Shown here: in pieces, positions 44,811 to 53,309 of the stretch
Layout: each line of letters opens with the position of its first letter
How positions within the stretch are numbered: the stretch's first letter is position 1
DNA from: Planotetraspora phitsanulokensis
GTDB taxonomy: Bacteria > Actinomycetota > Actinomycetes > Streptosporangiales > Streptosporangiaceae
DNA length: 64,000 nucleotides
Direction of reading: 5' to 3'
Assembly (NCBI RefSeq): GCF_016863295.1
Contig: NZ_BOOP01000023.1
Span: 62,001 to 126,000, forward strand
Translations under genes and position numbers: made by a program
The notes under the pieces: model-generated
Seen by the model: only the letters and a program-made list of their open reading frames with translations
Databases searched by the model: none
Told to the model about the DNA's origin: nothing

Positions 44811-46289
44811 TCAGGCGGGGGTCTCTTCTCTGGCTTGTTTGGGGAGGAGGAAGGCCACCGCGTAGGTCACGATGAGCATTCCGGCCACCACCCAGAGGGT
44901 GACCTTCATGGCGTGGTCGAAGGTCGCGCCGCTGGGGATGGAGCCCAGCAGGTCGAAGAAGACCGTGCCGAGCAGCGCCACACCGAAAGCGTTGCCCAAC
45001 TGCTGGACGGCCGTGAGCGTGCCCGACGCCGATCCGGTCTCGTGCTGCTCCACTCCCGCGAGGACGATGTCGAAGAAGGGCGCCATCAGCAGGCCCATTC
45101 CCACACCGCTCACCACCAGAGCCGGCACGAGCTGCCACGGGGTGACCTCGAGCCCGGCGGAGTTCACGGTGAACAGCACCGCGATCACGCCGACGGTCAT
45201 GATCAAGGTGCCTCCGTGCAGCACCTTGCGCCCGAACCTCTGTACGACCTGGGCGAGCCCGAAGCCGACGATCATGCCGGCCGACCAGGGCACCATCGTC
45301 AGGCCGGCCTTCAGGGTGGAGTAGCCCAGCCCGATCTGGGTGTAGAGGTTGAAGACCAGCATGAAGCCGGCCATGCCCGAGAAGAAGACCATGCCCGTGA
45401 GCAGACCACCGGTGAAGGCCCGCTTGCGGAACAGGCTGGGCACGATCAGCGGGTCGCCGCCCTGACGGCTCTTACGCGACTCGAACCAGCCGAACGCCGC
45501 GAAGACGACGGCCGAGGCGGCGAGCATGACGAACGTCCACGCGGGCCAGTCGCTCTCGCGCCCCTGGACCAGCGGGTAGATCACCAGGAATCCGCCGAGC
45601 GAGGCGAGGATGATCCCGGGGAAGTCGAGCCTGAGGGGATGCGGCGATCTCGACTCGGGCAGGAACCGCGCACCGGCGAGCAACGCGGCGGCGCCGAGAG
45701 GCAGGTTGATGAGGAAGATCATGCGCCAGCCGGTGCCGAAGTAGTCGGCCTCGACCAGCCAGCCCGCCAGGATCGGACCGCCCACGGCGGAAAGACCCAT
45801 GATCGGGCCGAACATCCCGAAGGCCGCCTGCATCTCCTTCGGCGGGAACATCTCCTTGATCATCCCCAGCCCCTGGGGAAGCATCACCGCGCCGAACAGG
45901 CCCTGCATGACGCGGGCGCCGATCAGAATCTCCGGCGACTGCGCGACGGCACAGGCCAGCGACCCCAGGGTGAAGCCCGCGGCGCCGATCAGGAACATCC
46001 GCTTGCGCCCGAAGATGTCGCCCAGCCGGCCTCCGGTGATCAAGCCAACGGCCATCGACAACGTGTACGCGGCGCCCAGCCACTGGATCGTCGCGGGGGT
46101 GCCACCGAGGTCGGCGCGCATGGTGGGTGCGGCGATGTTGGTGACCATGGCGTCGAGCAGGTCCATGACCTCCGCGGCCAGGATCACGAACAGAGCCGCC
46201 CAGCGCCACCTGTACGGCGCGGCCTCACCGGCCGGAGCCACCGGAGCCGCTGAAGCCCCGGAGGCCGTCACATCGGCGGAATTGACCAT
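44811..46289 (-). CDS. DHA2 family MFS multidrug exporter
   Basis: A 492-residue membrane protein with about 14 hydrophobic segments. The DHA2 (EmrB/QacA) signatures are LDAMVTNIAAPTM in helix 1, GRLGDIFGRKRMFL in the loop between helices 2 and 3, and ARVMQGLFGAVMLPQGLGMI with the antiporter motif GPILAGWLVE. It would expel drugs using the proton gradient. ATG 46289 has AGGAGG four bases upstream; a GTG 27 bases earlier lies next to an operator-like palindrome. The divergent TetR gene is its probable repressor. Confidence 0.94.
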   Translation of the reverse strand: MVNSADVTASGASAAPVAPAGEAAPYRWRWAALFVILAAEVMDLLDAMVTNIAAPTMRADLGGTPATIQWLGAAYTLSMAVGLITGGRLGDIFGRKRMFLIGAAGFTLGSLACAVAQSPEILIGARVMQGLFGAVMLPQGLGMIKEMFPPKEMQAAFGMFGPIMGLSAVGGPILAGWLVEADYFGTGWRMIFLINLPLGAAALLAGARFLPESRSPHPLRLDFPGIILASLGGFLVIYPLVQGRESDWPAWTFVMLAASAVVFAAFGWFESRKSRQGGDPLIVPSLFRKRAFTGGLLTGMVFFSGMAGFMLVFNLYTQIGLGYSTLKAGLTMVPWSAGMIVGFGLAQVVQRFGRKVLHGGTLIMTVGVIAVLFTVNSAGLEVTPWQLVPALVVSGVGMGLLMAPFFDIVLAGVEQHETGSASGTLTAVQQLGNAFGVALLGTVFFDLLGSIPSGATFDHAMKVTLWVVAGMLIVTYAVAFLLPKQAREETPA

Positions 46290-46310
46290 CACTCCTCCTG
46301 GAAGCGAGAA

Positions 46311-46321
46311 GAACACTGTTC
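46311..46321. promoter_or_regulatory. Secondary operator-like palindrome
   Basis: GAACACTGTTC is an 11-bp palindrome sharing GAACA(C/G)TG with the main operator 9 bp away. It may be an accessory TetR site close to the MFS start. Confidence 0.5.
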
Positions 46322-46329
46322 ACAGATTG

Positions 46330-46362
46330 ATGAGCACTGTTCTACTATCGAACAGTGCTCAT
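46330..46362. promoter_or_regulatory. TetR operator between MFS and tetR genes
   Basis: A perfect inverted repeat with 13-bp arms, ATGAGCACTGTTC (46330-46342) and its complement (46350-46362), and a seven-base spacer TACTATC. TACTAT also resembles a -10, so binding would block a promoter. This is the best operator in the window. Confidence 0.75.
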
Positions 46363-46383
46363 TCACAAGTTCAGCGTTCTCAC

Positions 46384-46422
46384 GATATATCTCAACTCAA
46401 GGCAAGACAAGATATATCTCAA
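46384..46422. repeat. Two GATATATCTCAA direct repeats
   Basis: GATATATCTCAA occurs at 46384-46395 and 46411-46422, 27 bp apart. Each core GATATATC is a palindrome (AGATATATCT in the second copy). They lie 67-105 bp upstream of the TetR gene and are distinct from its own operator. Motifs of this kind often accompany PadR-type regulators, but none is adjacent. Confidence 0.55.
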
Positions 46423-46488
46423 ACTGGGTCGCTGTTCGCCGACGCCGAGCGCCATTCCCTACGATGGGCGCGAAAGCGGGAGGACCTC

Positions 46489-47226
46489 ATGAGCCAGCAG
46501 GACGACGTGCCCACAGCGCCGTGGGAGCGTCCGCGCAAACGCCAGGCTCCGGCCAGGATCCCTCTCACCAGGGAGCGGATCGTCGAAGCCGCGTTCGTCG
46601 TCCTCGACCGGGACGGTTACGACAAGCTGAGCATGCGCCAGGTGGCGGCGGAGCTCGGCGTCGCCGTGTCGGCGCTGTACGTCCACGTCGACGACAAGGA
46701 CGAGCTGCTCCAGCTGATGTACAACCGCCTGTTCGACGACGTGGAGCTGCCGGAGCCCGATCCGGAGACGTGGCAGGAGCAGATCAAGGACTTCGCGCGG
46801 GACGGCCGTCAGCGCCTGCTGCGCCACCGCGACATGGCCAGGATCTCGATGCAGCATGTCCCGTTCACCGCGGAGCTGCTCCCGCACGTGGAGAGACTCT
46901 TCGGCATCCTGCGGGCGGGCGGCCTGCCCGACCGGGTGACGGCGATCGCGGGCGACCTGCTCTCGACGTACATGGAGGGCTTCACCCTCGAGGAGAGCAT
47001 GTGGCAGGACCGCATGAAGGACTCCTCGTGGACGGTGATCGGCAGCCGGCTGGAGAACTACTTCGCCTCGCTGCCGCCTGACCGTTTCCCGAACCTGGTC
47101 GCCCTCGCCGACCTGATGGTGGGCGAGACCAACGACTACCGGTTCGAGCTGGGCCTCGACATCATCGTCCGGGGCCTCGCGTCGTACGGCACGCACTCCG
47201 ACTCCGACCAGGACGAGGCCTCCTGA
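46489..47226 (+). CDS. TetR family regulator (TetR-C type)
   Basis: A 245-residue repressor. The helix-turn-helix is LTRERIVEAAFVVLDRDGYDKLSMRQVAAELGVAVSALYVHVDDKDELLQLM (about residues 24-75); the C-terminal domain is like that of tetracycline-type TetR proteins. ATG 46489 is supported by GGGAGGA four bases upstream and a TACGAT -10 at 46460-46465. The divergent exporter and the 13-bp-arm operator suggest drug-inducible control of export. Confidence 0.92.
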   Translation: MSQQDDVPTAPWERPRKRQAPARIPLTRERIVEAAFVVLDRDGYDKLSMRQVAAELGVAVSALYVHVDDKDELLQLMYNRLFDDVELPEPDPETWQEQIKDFARDGRQRLLRHRDMARISMQHVPFTAELLPHVERLFGILRAGGLPDRVTAIAGDLLSTYMEGFTLEESMWQDRMKDSSWTVIGSRLENYFASLPPDRFPNLVALADLMVGETNDYRFELGLDIIVRGLASYGTHSDSDQDEAS

Positions 47227-47258
47227 CCGAGCCGTGCTGACAGGCGAGGCATCGTGAG

Positions 47259-47270
47259 TAGTCTGATCAT
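47259..47270 (+). promoter_or_regulatory. Leaderless-type -10 before GTG 47271
   Basis: TAGTCT (47259-47264) is exactly six bases before the GTG start of the 73-residue protein, without a ribosome-binding site. Confidence 0.5.
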
Positions 47271-47492
47271 GTGCAGGCCACAGTGAAAACCTTCGACGGC
47301 GCCACCCGTTCGGGATCGGTTTTCCTCGACGACGGAACGGAGATCCCGTTCGACGCCGCCGCGTTCGACGCCGGACCGCTGCGGCACCTGCGGTCCGGGC
47401 AGCGGGTCAACATCGTCATGACCGGCGAGCGGATCACCTACGTGACGCTCTCCACGTTCCCGGTCCCCCAGCCCGGCCCCGACTCGGCCTGA
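47271..47492 (+). CDS. Small conserved actinobacterial protein, OB-fold-like
   Basis: A 73-residue protein beginning QATVKTFDGATRSGSVFLDDGTEIPFDAAAFD and ending in a Pro-rich tail. The alternating strands and the GSVFLDDG pattern resemble a cold-shock or OB fold, and similar small proteins are common in actinomycetes, but no function is established. GTG 47271 appears leaderless. It is convergent with hup across a shared terminator. Confidence 0.72.
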   Translation: MQATVKTFDGATRSGSVFLDDGTEIPFDAAAFDAGPLRHLRSGQRVNIVMTGERITYVTLSTFPVPQPGPDSA

Positions 47493-47522
47493 GCATCCGG
47501 GGGCGATCCCGAAACGGCCCCG

Positions 47523-47550
47523 GACGACTCCGACAAGACGACTCCGACAA
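47523..47550. repeat. 14-bp tandem duplication
   Basis: GACGACTCCGACAA is present twice in direct tandem (47523-47536, 47537-47550) in the gap before the hup terminator. It looks like a recent slippage duplication. Confidence 0.7.
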
Positions 47551-47553
47551 GCG

Positions 47554-47586
47554 GAAACGGCGCCCGGGATGGCCGGACGCCGTTTC
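47554..47586. terminator. Bidirectional terminator near hup
   Basis: GAAACGGCG (47554-47562) pairs perfectly with CGCCGTTTC (47578-47586) around a 15-base loop; A and T runs at the ends suit both directions. Confidence 0.75.
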
Positions 47587-47611
47587 ATGGCTCTGATGAT
47601 GGTTCCGCCGG

Positions 47612-47911
47612 TTACTTCCTCTTCGAGGACGCCTTGCCGCCGGCGTTGACCTGGTCGCGGAAGTCCGCACCTGGGCGGAACTTCGGCGCCCAGCTCTCCG
47701 CCACCTTGATCGGGTCACCGGTCGAAGGGTTGCGCGCCGTGCGGGCGGGCTTGTGCACCATCTCAAAAGCGCCGAAGCCGGTGATCGAAACCTTGTCACC
47801 ACTTGCGACGGCCTGCTGGATCGCCTCGAGCACCGCGTTGACGGCCTCCGTGGCCGTCTTCCGGTCACCTACACGGTCGATGATCGCGTCGACGAGTTCT
47901 TTTTTGTTCAT
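47612..47911 (-). CDS. hup: DNA-binding protein HU
   Basis: A 99-residue histone-like protein. MNKKELVDAIIDRV, the ITGFGAFEMVHKPAR core and the arm segment RNPSTGDPIKV are diagnostic. It ends after a short lysine-rich tail (GGKASSKRK), so it is the short HU type and not the long lysine-repeat form. It bends and coats chromosomal DNA. GGGGGAGG lies five bases before ATG 47911. It sits downstream of leuD, the conserved actinobacterial order. Confidence 0.96.
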   Translation of the reverse strand: MNKKELVDAIIDRVGDRKTATEAVNAVLEAIQQAVASGDKVSITGFGAFEMVHKPARTARNPSTGDPIKVAESWAPKFRPGADFRDQVNAGGKASSKRK

Positions 47912-48198
47912 TGGTTCCTCCCCCTTACGCGCTTGAAATTAGGGGACGAGGGCGCGGGACTCAATCACCGGGGGGCATGTTTCGCCTGCTCGGCGTGTCG
48001 AATGCGCCGTCCAGACAGGCGATGAAGGCGTCCGGCCGGGCGGGCCGCATGAGCTATGTCCCGATTTGCCACGTCACAGATGGCGAGCACCATCGAGTCG
48101 GGCGCACCGCTTCTCCTGTGGTAAGGCTAACGCGCCGGCACGGCCCCGCGCATCACGCAGTGGCCGTGCCAGCAGGCAATATGCGACTTGGAGATCGT
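47912..48198. other. Intergenic region between hup and leuD
   Basis: These 287 bp contain the hup promoter region at the left and the leuD terminator at 48137-48170. I see no gene. Confidence 0.4.
48137..48170 (-). terminator. Terminator after leuD
   Basis: GGCACGGCC (48137-48145) pairs perfectly with GGCCGTGCC (48162-48170) around a 16-base loop, 29 bp beyond the leuD stop on the minus strand. Confidence 0.75.
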
Positions 48199-48786
48199 TC
48201 AGACGGTCGTCGGCAGCCACGGCTGGCGGCCACTCTCGTACGCCGCGATGTCGTCCTTGTGACGCAAGGTGAGCCCGATGTCGTCCAGGCCCTCCATCAG
48301 GCGCCACCGCGTGTAGTCGTCGATCTCGAAATCCGCCACCAGGTCGCCGAGCCGTACCTGCCGCTCGACGAGGTCCACGGTCACCTCGGCTGCCTGGTCC
48401 GCCTCGACAGCGGCCTGGATGCGCTCGACGACGTCGGCGGGGAGCACGACCGGCAGCAGGCCCATCTTCGTGGAGTTGTTCCGGAAGATGTCGCCGAACC
48501 TCGCGGAGATGACGACGCGGAAGCCGTACTGCTGAAGCGCCCAGACCGCGTGCTCACGGGAGGAGCCGGTGCCGAAGTCGGGGCCGGAGACGAGGATCGA
48601 GGCGCCCTCGTACGCGGGGTCGTTCAGGACGAAGGCCGGGTCCTCCCGCCAGGCGGAGAACAGGCCCTTCTCGAAGCCGGTACGGCTGACCTGCTTGAGC
48701 CAGACGGCCGGGATGATCTGGTCGGTGTCGACGTTGCTGCGGCGCAGCGGCACGGCCCGGCCGGTGTGGGTGGTGAAGGCGTCCAT
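48199..48786 (-). CDS. leuD: 3-isopropylmalate dehydratase small subunit
   Basis: A 195-residue subunit of isopropylmalate isomerase in leucine synthesis. [17 protein letters not shown] near the start and the catalytic serine segment [17 protein letters not shown] are diagnostic. AGGAGAG precedes ATG 48786. It follows leuC by 28 bp and is surely co-transcribed with it. Confidence 0.96.
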   Translation of the reverse strand: MDAFTTHTGRAVPLRRSNVDTDQIIPAVWLKQVSRTGFEKGLFSAWREDPAFVLNDPAYEGASILVSGPDFGTGSSREHAVWALQQYGFRVVISARFGDIFRNNSTKMGLLPVVLPADVVERIQAAVEADQAAEVTVDLVERQVRLGDLVADFEIDDYTRWRLMEGLDDIGLTLRHKDDIAAYESGRQPWLPTTV

Positions 48787-48814
48787 GGGTGATCTCTCCT
48801 GGAAACGGGCCTGA

Positions 48815-50200
48815 TCAGAGGTCGGCGGGGGCGGTGAGCCTGCCGGTGACGGCGGTCGCGGCGGCGACCTGCGGCGACACCAGGTGGGTGCGTCCGCCCT
48901 TGCCCTGGCGGCCCTCGAAGTTGCGGTTCGAGGTCGAGGCGCTGCGCTCTCCCGGCTGGAGCGTGTCGGGGTTCATGCCGAGGCACATCGAGCAGCCCGC
49001 CTCACGCCACTCGGCGCCGGCGGCCTTGAACACCTCGTGCAGGCCTTCCTCCTCGGCGGCCTTCTTGACCTGCATCGACCCCGGGACGATCAGCGTGCGG
49101 GTCACCACCGTACGGCCGCGCAGGATCTCGGCAGCGGCCCGGAGGTCCTCGATCCGGCCGTTGGTGCAGGACCCGACGAAGACGGTGTCCACCTCGACGT
49201 CCCGGAGCGGCGTGCCGGCGGCCAGCCCCATGTACTCCAGCGCCCGCTCCGCCGCGGACCGCTGAACCGGGTCCGTGAAGTCCTCTGGCGAGGGTACGGC
49301 GGAGCCGATCGGCGCCCCCTGGCCGGGGTTGGTCCCCCACGTGACGAAGGGCGTCAGCGTCGAGGCGTCGATGTGCACGACCTTGTCGAACTCGGCGTCG
49401 TCGTCGCTGCGCAGGCTCTTCCAGTACTCGACGGCCTCGTCCCACGCCTCTCCCGTGGGGGCGTGCGGACGGCCGCGCAGGTACTCGAACGTCGTCTCGT
49501 CCGGCGCGATCATCCCGGCCCTGGCCCCGGCCTCGATCGACATGTTGCAGACCGTCATCCGGCCCTCCATCGAGAGCTTGCGGACGGCCTCGCCGCGGTA
49601 CTCCACGATGTAGCCCTGACCGCCGCCCGTGCCGATCTGGGCGATGATGGCGAGGATCAGGTCCTTGGCCGTCACGCCGACCGGCAGCTCGCCGGAGACC
49701 TCGATCGCCATCGTCTTGGGACGGTAGGCGGGCAGGGTCTGGGTGGCCAGCACGTGCTCCACCTCGGAGGTGCCGATGCCGAAGGCCAGCGCCCCGAAGG
49801 CGCCGTGCGTGGAGGTGTGGGAGTCGCCGCAGACGACCGTCATGCCCGGCTGCGTGAGGCCGAACTGCGGGCCGATGATGTGCACGACGCCCTGGCCCGC
49901 GTCCCCCATGGGGTGGAGCCGGATGCCGAACTCGGCGGTGTTCTTGCGCAGGGTCTCGACCTGGGTGCGGGAGACCACGTCGGCGATGGGACCGAGCACG
50001 GTCGGGACGTTGTGGTCCTCGGTGGCGATCGTGAGGTCGGGGCGGCGCACCGTCCGGCCGCTGAGACGCAGGCCGTCGAAGGCCTGCGGGCTGGTCACCT
50101 CGTGGATGAGGTGCAGGTCGATGTAGAGCACGTCGGGCTCGCCCTCCGCATGGCGGACGACATGCTTCTCCCAGACTTTCTCAGCCAGTGTGCGGCCCAT
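48815..50200 (-). CDS. leuC: 3-isopropylmalate dehydratase large subunit
   Basis: A 461-residue aconitase-fold subunit that binds a 4Fe-4S cluster. The cluster cysteines lie in VGSCTNGR and [10 protein letters not shown], and [19 protein letters not shown] is the conserved core. ATG 50200 ([15 protein letters not shown]) is the family start; AAGGAGG is eleven bases upstream. It is divergent from ndgR, whose product in Streptomyces controls this operon; twin repeats in the gap are candidate sites. Confidence 0.96.
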   Translation of the reverse strand: MGRTLAEKVWEKHVVRHAEGEPDVLYIDLHLIHEVTSPQAFDGLRLSGRTVRRPDLTIATEDHNVPTVLGPIADVVSRTQVETLRKNTAEFGIRLHPMGDAGQGVVHIIGPQFGLTQPGMTVVCGDSHTSTHGAFGALAFGIGTSEVEHVLATQTLPAYRPKTMAIEVSGELPVGVTAKDLILAIIAQIGTGGGQGYIVEYRGEAVRKLSMEGRMTVCNMSIEAGARAGMIAPDETTFEYLRGRPHAPTGEAWDEAVEYWKSLRSDDDAEFDKVVHIDASTLTPFVTWGTNPGQGAPIGSAVPSPEDFTDPVQRSAAERALEYMGLAAGTPLRDVEVDTVFVGSCTNGRIEDLRAAAEILRGRTVVTRTLIVPGSMQVKKAAEEEGLHEVFKAAGAEWREAGCSMCLGMNPDTLQPGERSASTSNRNFEGRQGKGGRTHLVSPQVAAATAVTGRLTAPADL

Positions 50201-50245
50201 GATTGTGATCGCCTCCTTGCGCTCGCCCCCGAAATCTCTGATGAT

Positions 50246-50271
50246 GAGACGGAAATATCGGGATATGGACA
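50246..50271. repeat. Copy 1 of a 26-bp direct repeat between leuC and ndgR
   Basis: This 26-bp stretch, running from GAGACGGAAATATC to GGACA, recurs at 50316-50341 with only three differences, exactly 70 bp away. This copy contains the perfect inverted repeat ATATC-GG-GATAT. It lies in the leuC leader or promoter and may bind NdgR. Confidence 0.65.
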
Positions 50272-50315
50272 CTGTACCCGCTGCGTTCCCGTATTGGGTT
50301 TGCATCTCGGATAGC

Positions 50316-50341
50316 GAGACGGCAGTATCGGGGTATGGACA
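50316..50341. repeat. Copy 2 of the 26-bp repeat, overlapping the ndgR start
   Basis: The second copy carries the ATG of ndgR (50335) in its final third; CAGTAT, a possible -10, is six bases before that ATG, so the regulator could sit directly on its own leaderless promoter. Confidence 0.65.
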
Positions 50342-51051
50342 ACTCTAGCGGGGTCGGAGTACTCGACAAGGCGGTTCTGGTACTCAACGCGCTGGAGGCG
50401 GGCCCCGCTTCCCTCGCACAACTGGTCCAGGCGACCGGCCTGGCAAGGCCCACGGCCCACCGGCTCGCGGTGGCGCTCGAACACCATCGCATCGTCTCCC
50501 GCGACACTCAGGGCCGGTTCGTTCTGGGACCGCGGTTGTCGGAGTTGTCCACCGCCGCGGGCGAGGACCGGCTGCTCGCGGTCGCCGGCCCCGTCCTCAT
50601 CCACCTCCGCGATCTCACCGGGGAGAGCGCCCAGCTCTACCGCCGCCAGGGCGACGAGCGCGTCTGCGTCGCCGCCGCCGAGCGGGCGAGCGGCCTGCGG
50701 GACACGGTTCCCGTGGGGTCGGCGCTGCCGATGACCGCCGGATCCGCGGCGCAGATTCTGCTCGCCTGGGAGGAGCCCGACCGCCTGCACCGCGGGCTGC
50801 GCGGAGCCAAGTTCACCGCCGCGACCCTCGCGAGCGTGCGCAGGCGTGGCTGGGCCCACAGTGTCGGCGAGCGCGAGCAGGGCGTGGCCAGCGTCTCCGC
50901 CCCCATCCGCGGCGCCGGCGGCAAGGTGATCGCGGCCGTGTCGGTCTCGGGACCGATCGAGCGCCTCACCCGCACGCCCGGCCGCATGCACGCCGCCCCC
51001 GTCGTGGCCGCGGCGGAGAGGATCACCGAGGCGATGCGGCGGGCCAACTGA
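50335..51051 (+). CDS. ndgR: IclR family regulator NdgR
   Basis: A 238-residue IclR-type regulator. The winged helix ([30 protein letters not shown]) is followed by the IclR ligand domain ([32 protein letters not shown] and [25 protein letters not shown]). It matches Streptomyces NdgR and Corynebacterium LtbR, which govern leuCD and amino-acid metabolism. ATG 50335 lies inside the second 26-bp repeat, suggesting autoregulation. Confidence 0.95.
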   Translation: MDNSSGVGVLDKAVLVLNALEAGPASLAQLVQATGLARPTAHRLAVALEHHRIVSRDTQGRFVLGPRLSELSTAAGEDRLLAVAGPVLIHLRDLTGESAQLYRRQGDERVCVAAAERASGLRDTVPVGSALPMTAGSAAQILLAWEEPDRLHRGLRGAKFTAATLASVRRRGWAHSVGEREQGVASVSAPIRGAGGKVIAAVSVSGPIERLTRTPGRMHAAPVVAAAERITEAMRRAN

Positions 51052-51075
51052 TTAGAGAGCTGGGGCCGTTGGCCC

Positions 51076-51087
51076 TAGGCTGGCGGG
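51076..51087 (+). promoter_or_regulatory. Leaderless-type promoter before GTG 51088
   Basis: TAGGCT (51076-51081) is exactly six bases before GTG 51088, and TTAGAG (51052-51057) lies 18 bp upstream as a possible -35. The -35 touches the ndgR stop codon. Confidence 0.55.
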
Positions 51088-52782
51088 GTGACAGATCGCA
51101 TCGAGGCAGCCGCCGCTGAACTGCGTCCCCTGCTCCAAGAATTCATCCTCTGGGCGCCGGCCAACGCACCGGACAGCGACCCTGACCTCGTGGGCCCGGC
51201 AGCGTTGTGGCACCGCCTTGACGTCAAGGGCGACGTAGGACTGTGGAAGCGGCAGGATCTGCGCAACCTGCTTCTGGAGCGGATGCCCCAGGCGGTCGAG
51301 GATCCCGACGCCGCCGCCGACGGCATGGTGCCCGCCATCCGGGCGTACCTGACCTTCCTGTCCTCGACCGGCCGCCTGTCGGCCGGCTCCGACCCGCTCG
51401 AGAGCCTGCTCGAGGAGCTCGACGAACTCGAGGACGACTTCGTCGACGCGATGGAGGACGCGCTGGCCGAGCGCGACTGGGACGAGGAGGAGGACGAGCT
51501 CGACGAGGACGAGAGCCTCGGCGACTTCGAGCCGTTCGCCGACGAGATCTCCGACCTTCCCACCATCAGGCTGCGGCCCGACTCCGAGCTGGCCGCGGCC
51601 GCCCGCCAGGTCCCGCTCGTCGGCCAGGCCCGCGATCTGGCGCTGTGGGTCGGCACGGGCCGCAAGGTGGGCGAGGAGACCCTGCTCAGCGATGAGGAGG
51701 TCCGTGACGCCGTCAAGGCGCTCGGCCTGGCCGAGCCGCAGGCCCTCTGGAACATCTGGAACCTCGCCATCGACCTGGAGTTCCTCGCCCCCGACGGCGA
51801 CGACACCGTGAGCGTCGACTCCGACACCGCCGCCTGGCCGTTCGAGGACGACGAGGACGCGCTGGACGTCTGGACGCTGGGTCTCCACTCGATCGACTAC
51901 GGCGACCCCGAGCTCGACGACGACGACCTGACGCTGGCGCTGTCCGGGCTCACCCGGGCGCTGCTGATCAGGGTCCTGGTCAACGGCGGCAGCCGTTCAC
52001 TCGACGAGCTGCGGGGCGAGCTGGCCGAGGCGACGGCGGAGTACGACGATCTCGGCGCGGACGCCTGGGCCGCCGCCGTCGATCCGCTCGCCCCGGTCAT
52101 CGCCTGGCTCACCGGCTACGGAATGGTCACCGTCGCCGACGGCGAGGTCACGCTGACGCCGCTCGGCACCGAGGGCGTCGTCCACATGATCGACGAGGCG
52201 GACATCGAGGTCGACGCCCGTCCGGCGATCGACGCGATGACGGCCCTCGATCTGCTGTCGTTCAGCGCCGACCTGCCGGAAGACGAGGCCGACGCCGAGT
52301 TCGCCGCCTGGATGGCCCTCCGCGACCCCGGCCGCGCGGCCTCCGAGCTGCTCGAGGCGGCCGCGGAGGACGAGGCCGACGCCCTCATCCGGGTCCAGGC
52401 CGCCAGCCTGGTGGGCTCCCTCGGCGAGGTGGCCGTGCCGGCCTGGCGCGAGGCGCTCGAGGAGGCGTCGCTCCGGCCGTACGCCGCGACCCACCTCGCC
52501 CAGTTGGACGCCGAGGACGCCCTCGAGCCCACCCAGGCGGACACGCACTGGTTGATCCTCGACATGTGGACGATCTCGGCGGGTCTCGGCCGCAGCGAGT
52601 TCGTGAGCAGCCTGCACGACATCGGCCCGGCGCAGACGATCATCGGGCTGCTCGACGTGATCTGGAAGGTCCGTCACCCCCACCTGGAGGAGCTGCTGGA
52701 GGCCGTGGGCGACGCCCACCCGGACCCGCAGGTGGGCAAGGCCGCCAAGCGCGCCCTGTTCAAGGCGCGATCGGGAAGATAG
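51088..52782 (+). CDS. Acidic protein of unknown function, 564 residues
   Basis: A large, soluble and very acidic protein. Residues about 105-160 form an Asp/Glu run (LLEELDELEDDFVDAMEDAL, then DEEEDELDEDE). Two stretches look like winged helices (LSDEEVRDAVKALGLAEPQALWNIWNLAIDLEFLAP and SLDELRGELAEATAEYDD with VTLTPLGTEGV), and the C-terminal 150 residues look HEAT-like (VQAASLVGSLGEVAVPAWREALEEASLRPYAATHLAQL). I know no named family. It starts leaderless and ends 23 bp inside the convergent thioesterase gene. Confidence 0.8.
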   Translation: MTDRIEAAAAELRPLLQEFILWAPANAPDSDPDLVGPAALWHRLDVKGDVGLWKRQDLRNLLLERMPQAVEDPDAAADGMVPAIRAYLTFLSSTGRLSAGSDPLESLLEELDELEDDFVDAMEDALAERDWDEEEDELDEDESLGDFEPFADEISDLPTIRLRPDSELAAAARQVPLVGQARDLALWVGTGRKVGEETLLSDEEVRDAVKALGLAEPQALWNIWNLAIDLEFLAPDGDDTVSVDSDTAAWPFEDDEDALDVWTLGLHSIDYGDPELDDDDLTLALSGLTRALLIRVLVNGGSRSLDELRGELAEATAEYDDLGADAWAAAVDPLAPVIAWLTGYGMVTVADGEVTLTPLGTEGVVHMIDEADIEVDARPAIDAMTALDLLSFSADLPEDEADAEFAAWMALRDPGRAASELLEAAAEDEADALIRVQAASLVGSLGEVAVPAWREALEEASLRPYAATHLAQLDAEDALEPTQADTHWLILDMWTISAGLGRSEFVSSLHDIGPAQTIIGLLDVIWKVRHPHLEELLEAVGDAHPDPQVGKAAKRALFKARSGR

Positions 52783-53254
52783 CGCAGGCCGTCGTGCCGT
52801 GGGCGTAGAGCTTGCCGTCGTTCACGCCCACGAGCCGGGCCTCCGCGGTGGCGGTCGTCCGTCCGACGTGCACGGTGTTCGCCTCGCAGCGGAGGGTTCC
52901 GGTGTGGGCGAAGGCGGGCCGGGTCATGTGAACCCCCAGCTGCGTGGTGGTGTAGCCGAACCCCGCCGTCAGGCGGGTCATCACCGCGCAGCCGAGGGCC
53001 GAGTCGAGCAGGGTGGCGTAGTAGCCGCCGTGGATCGAGCCCAGCGGGTTGTACAGGTGCTCACCGGTCTCCCCTTCGAAGACCGCCTTGCCCGGCTCCA
53101 CGTGAACCAGGGTGAAACCGAGGGTGCCCGCGATCGGCGGGGGCGCGATCTCCCCGTCCATCAGGGCCCGGAGGAACTCCAGCCCGCTCAGCTCTCCGGT
53201 GGGCGGGGTCGGGGGAAGCCAAGAGTGGGTGCGCGAGTTGATCGTCGTCGTCAT
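52760..53254 (-). CDS. PaaI family hotdog thioesterase
   Basis: A 164-residue hotdog-fold protein. NPLGSIHGGYYATLLDSALGCAV is the PaaI catalytic helix with its His-Gly-Gly motif, and TTTQLGVHMTRPA the following strand. It would hydrolyse acyl-CoA thioesters in the cytosol; the substrate is unknown. ATG 53254 (MTTTINSRTHSWLPP) was chosen over an upstream start that would add an unconserved, Arg-rich extension. Its 3' end overlaps that of the acidic-protein gene by 23 bp. Confidence 0.9.
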   Translation of the reverse strand: MTTTINSRTHSWLPPTPPTGELSGLEFLRALMDGEIAPPPIAGTLGFTLVHVEPGKAVFEGETGEHLYNPLGSIHGGYYATLLDSALGCAVMTRLTAGFGYTTTQLGVHMTRPAFAHTGTLRCEANTVHVGRTTATAEARLVGVNDGKLYAHGTTACAIFPIAP

Positions 53255-53309
53255 GAGTATGATTTTGGAACTCAGATGACGCCGAACGCAAATCTTGCAC
53301 GGAGGGCGG

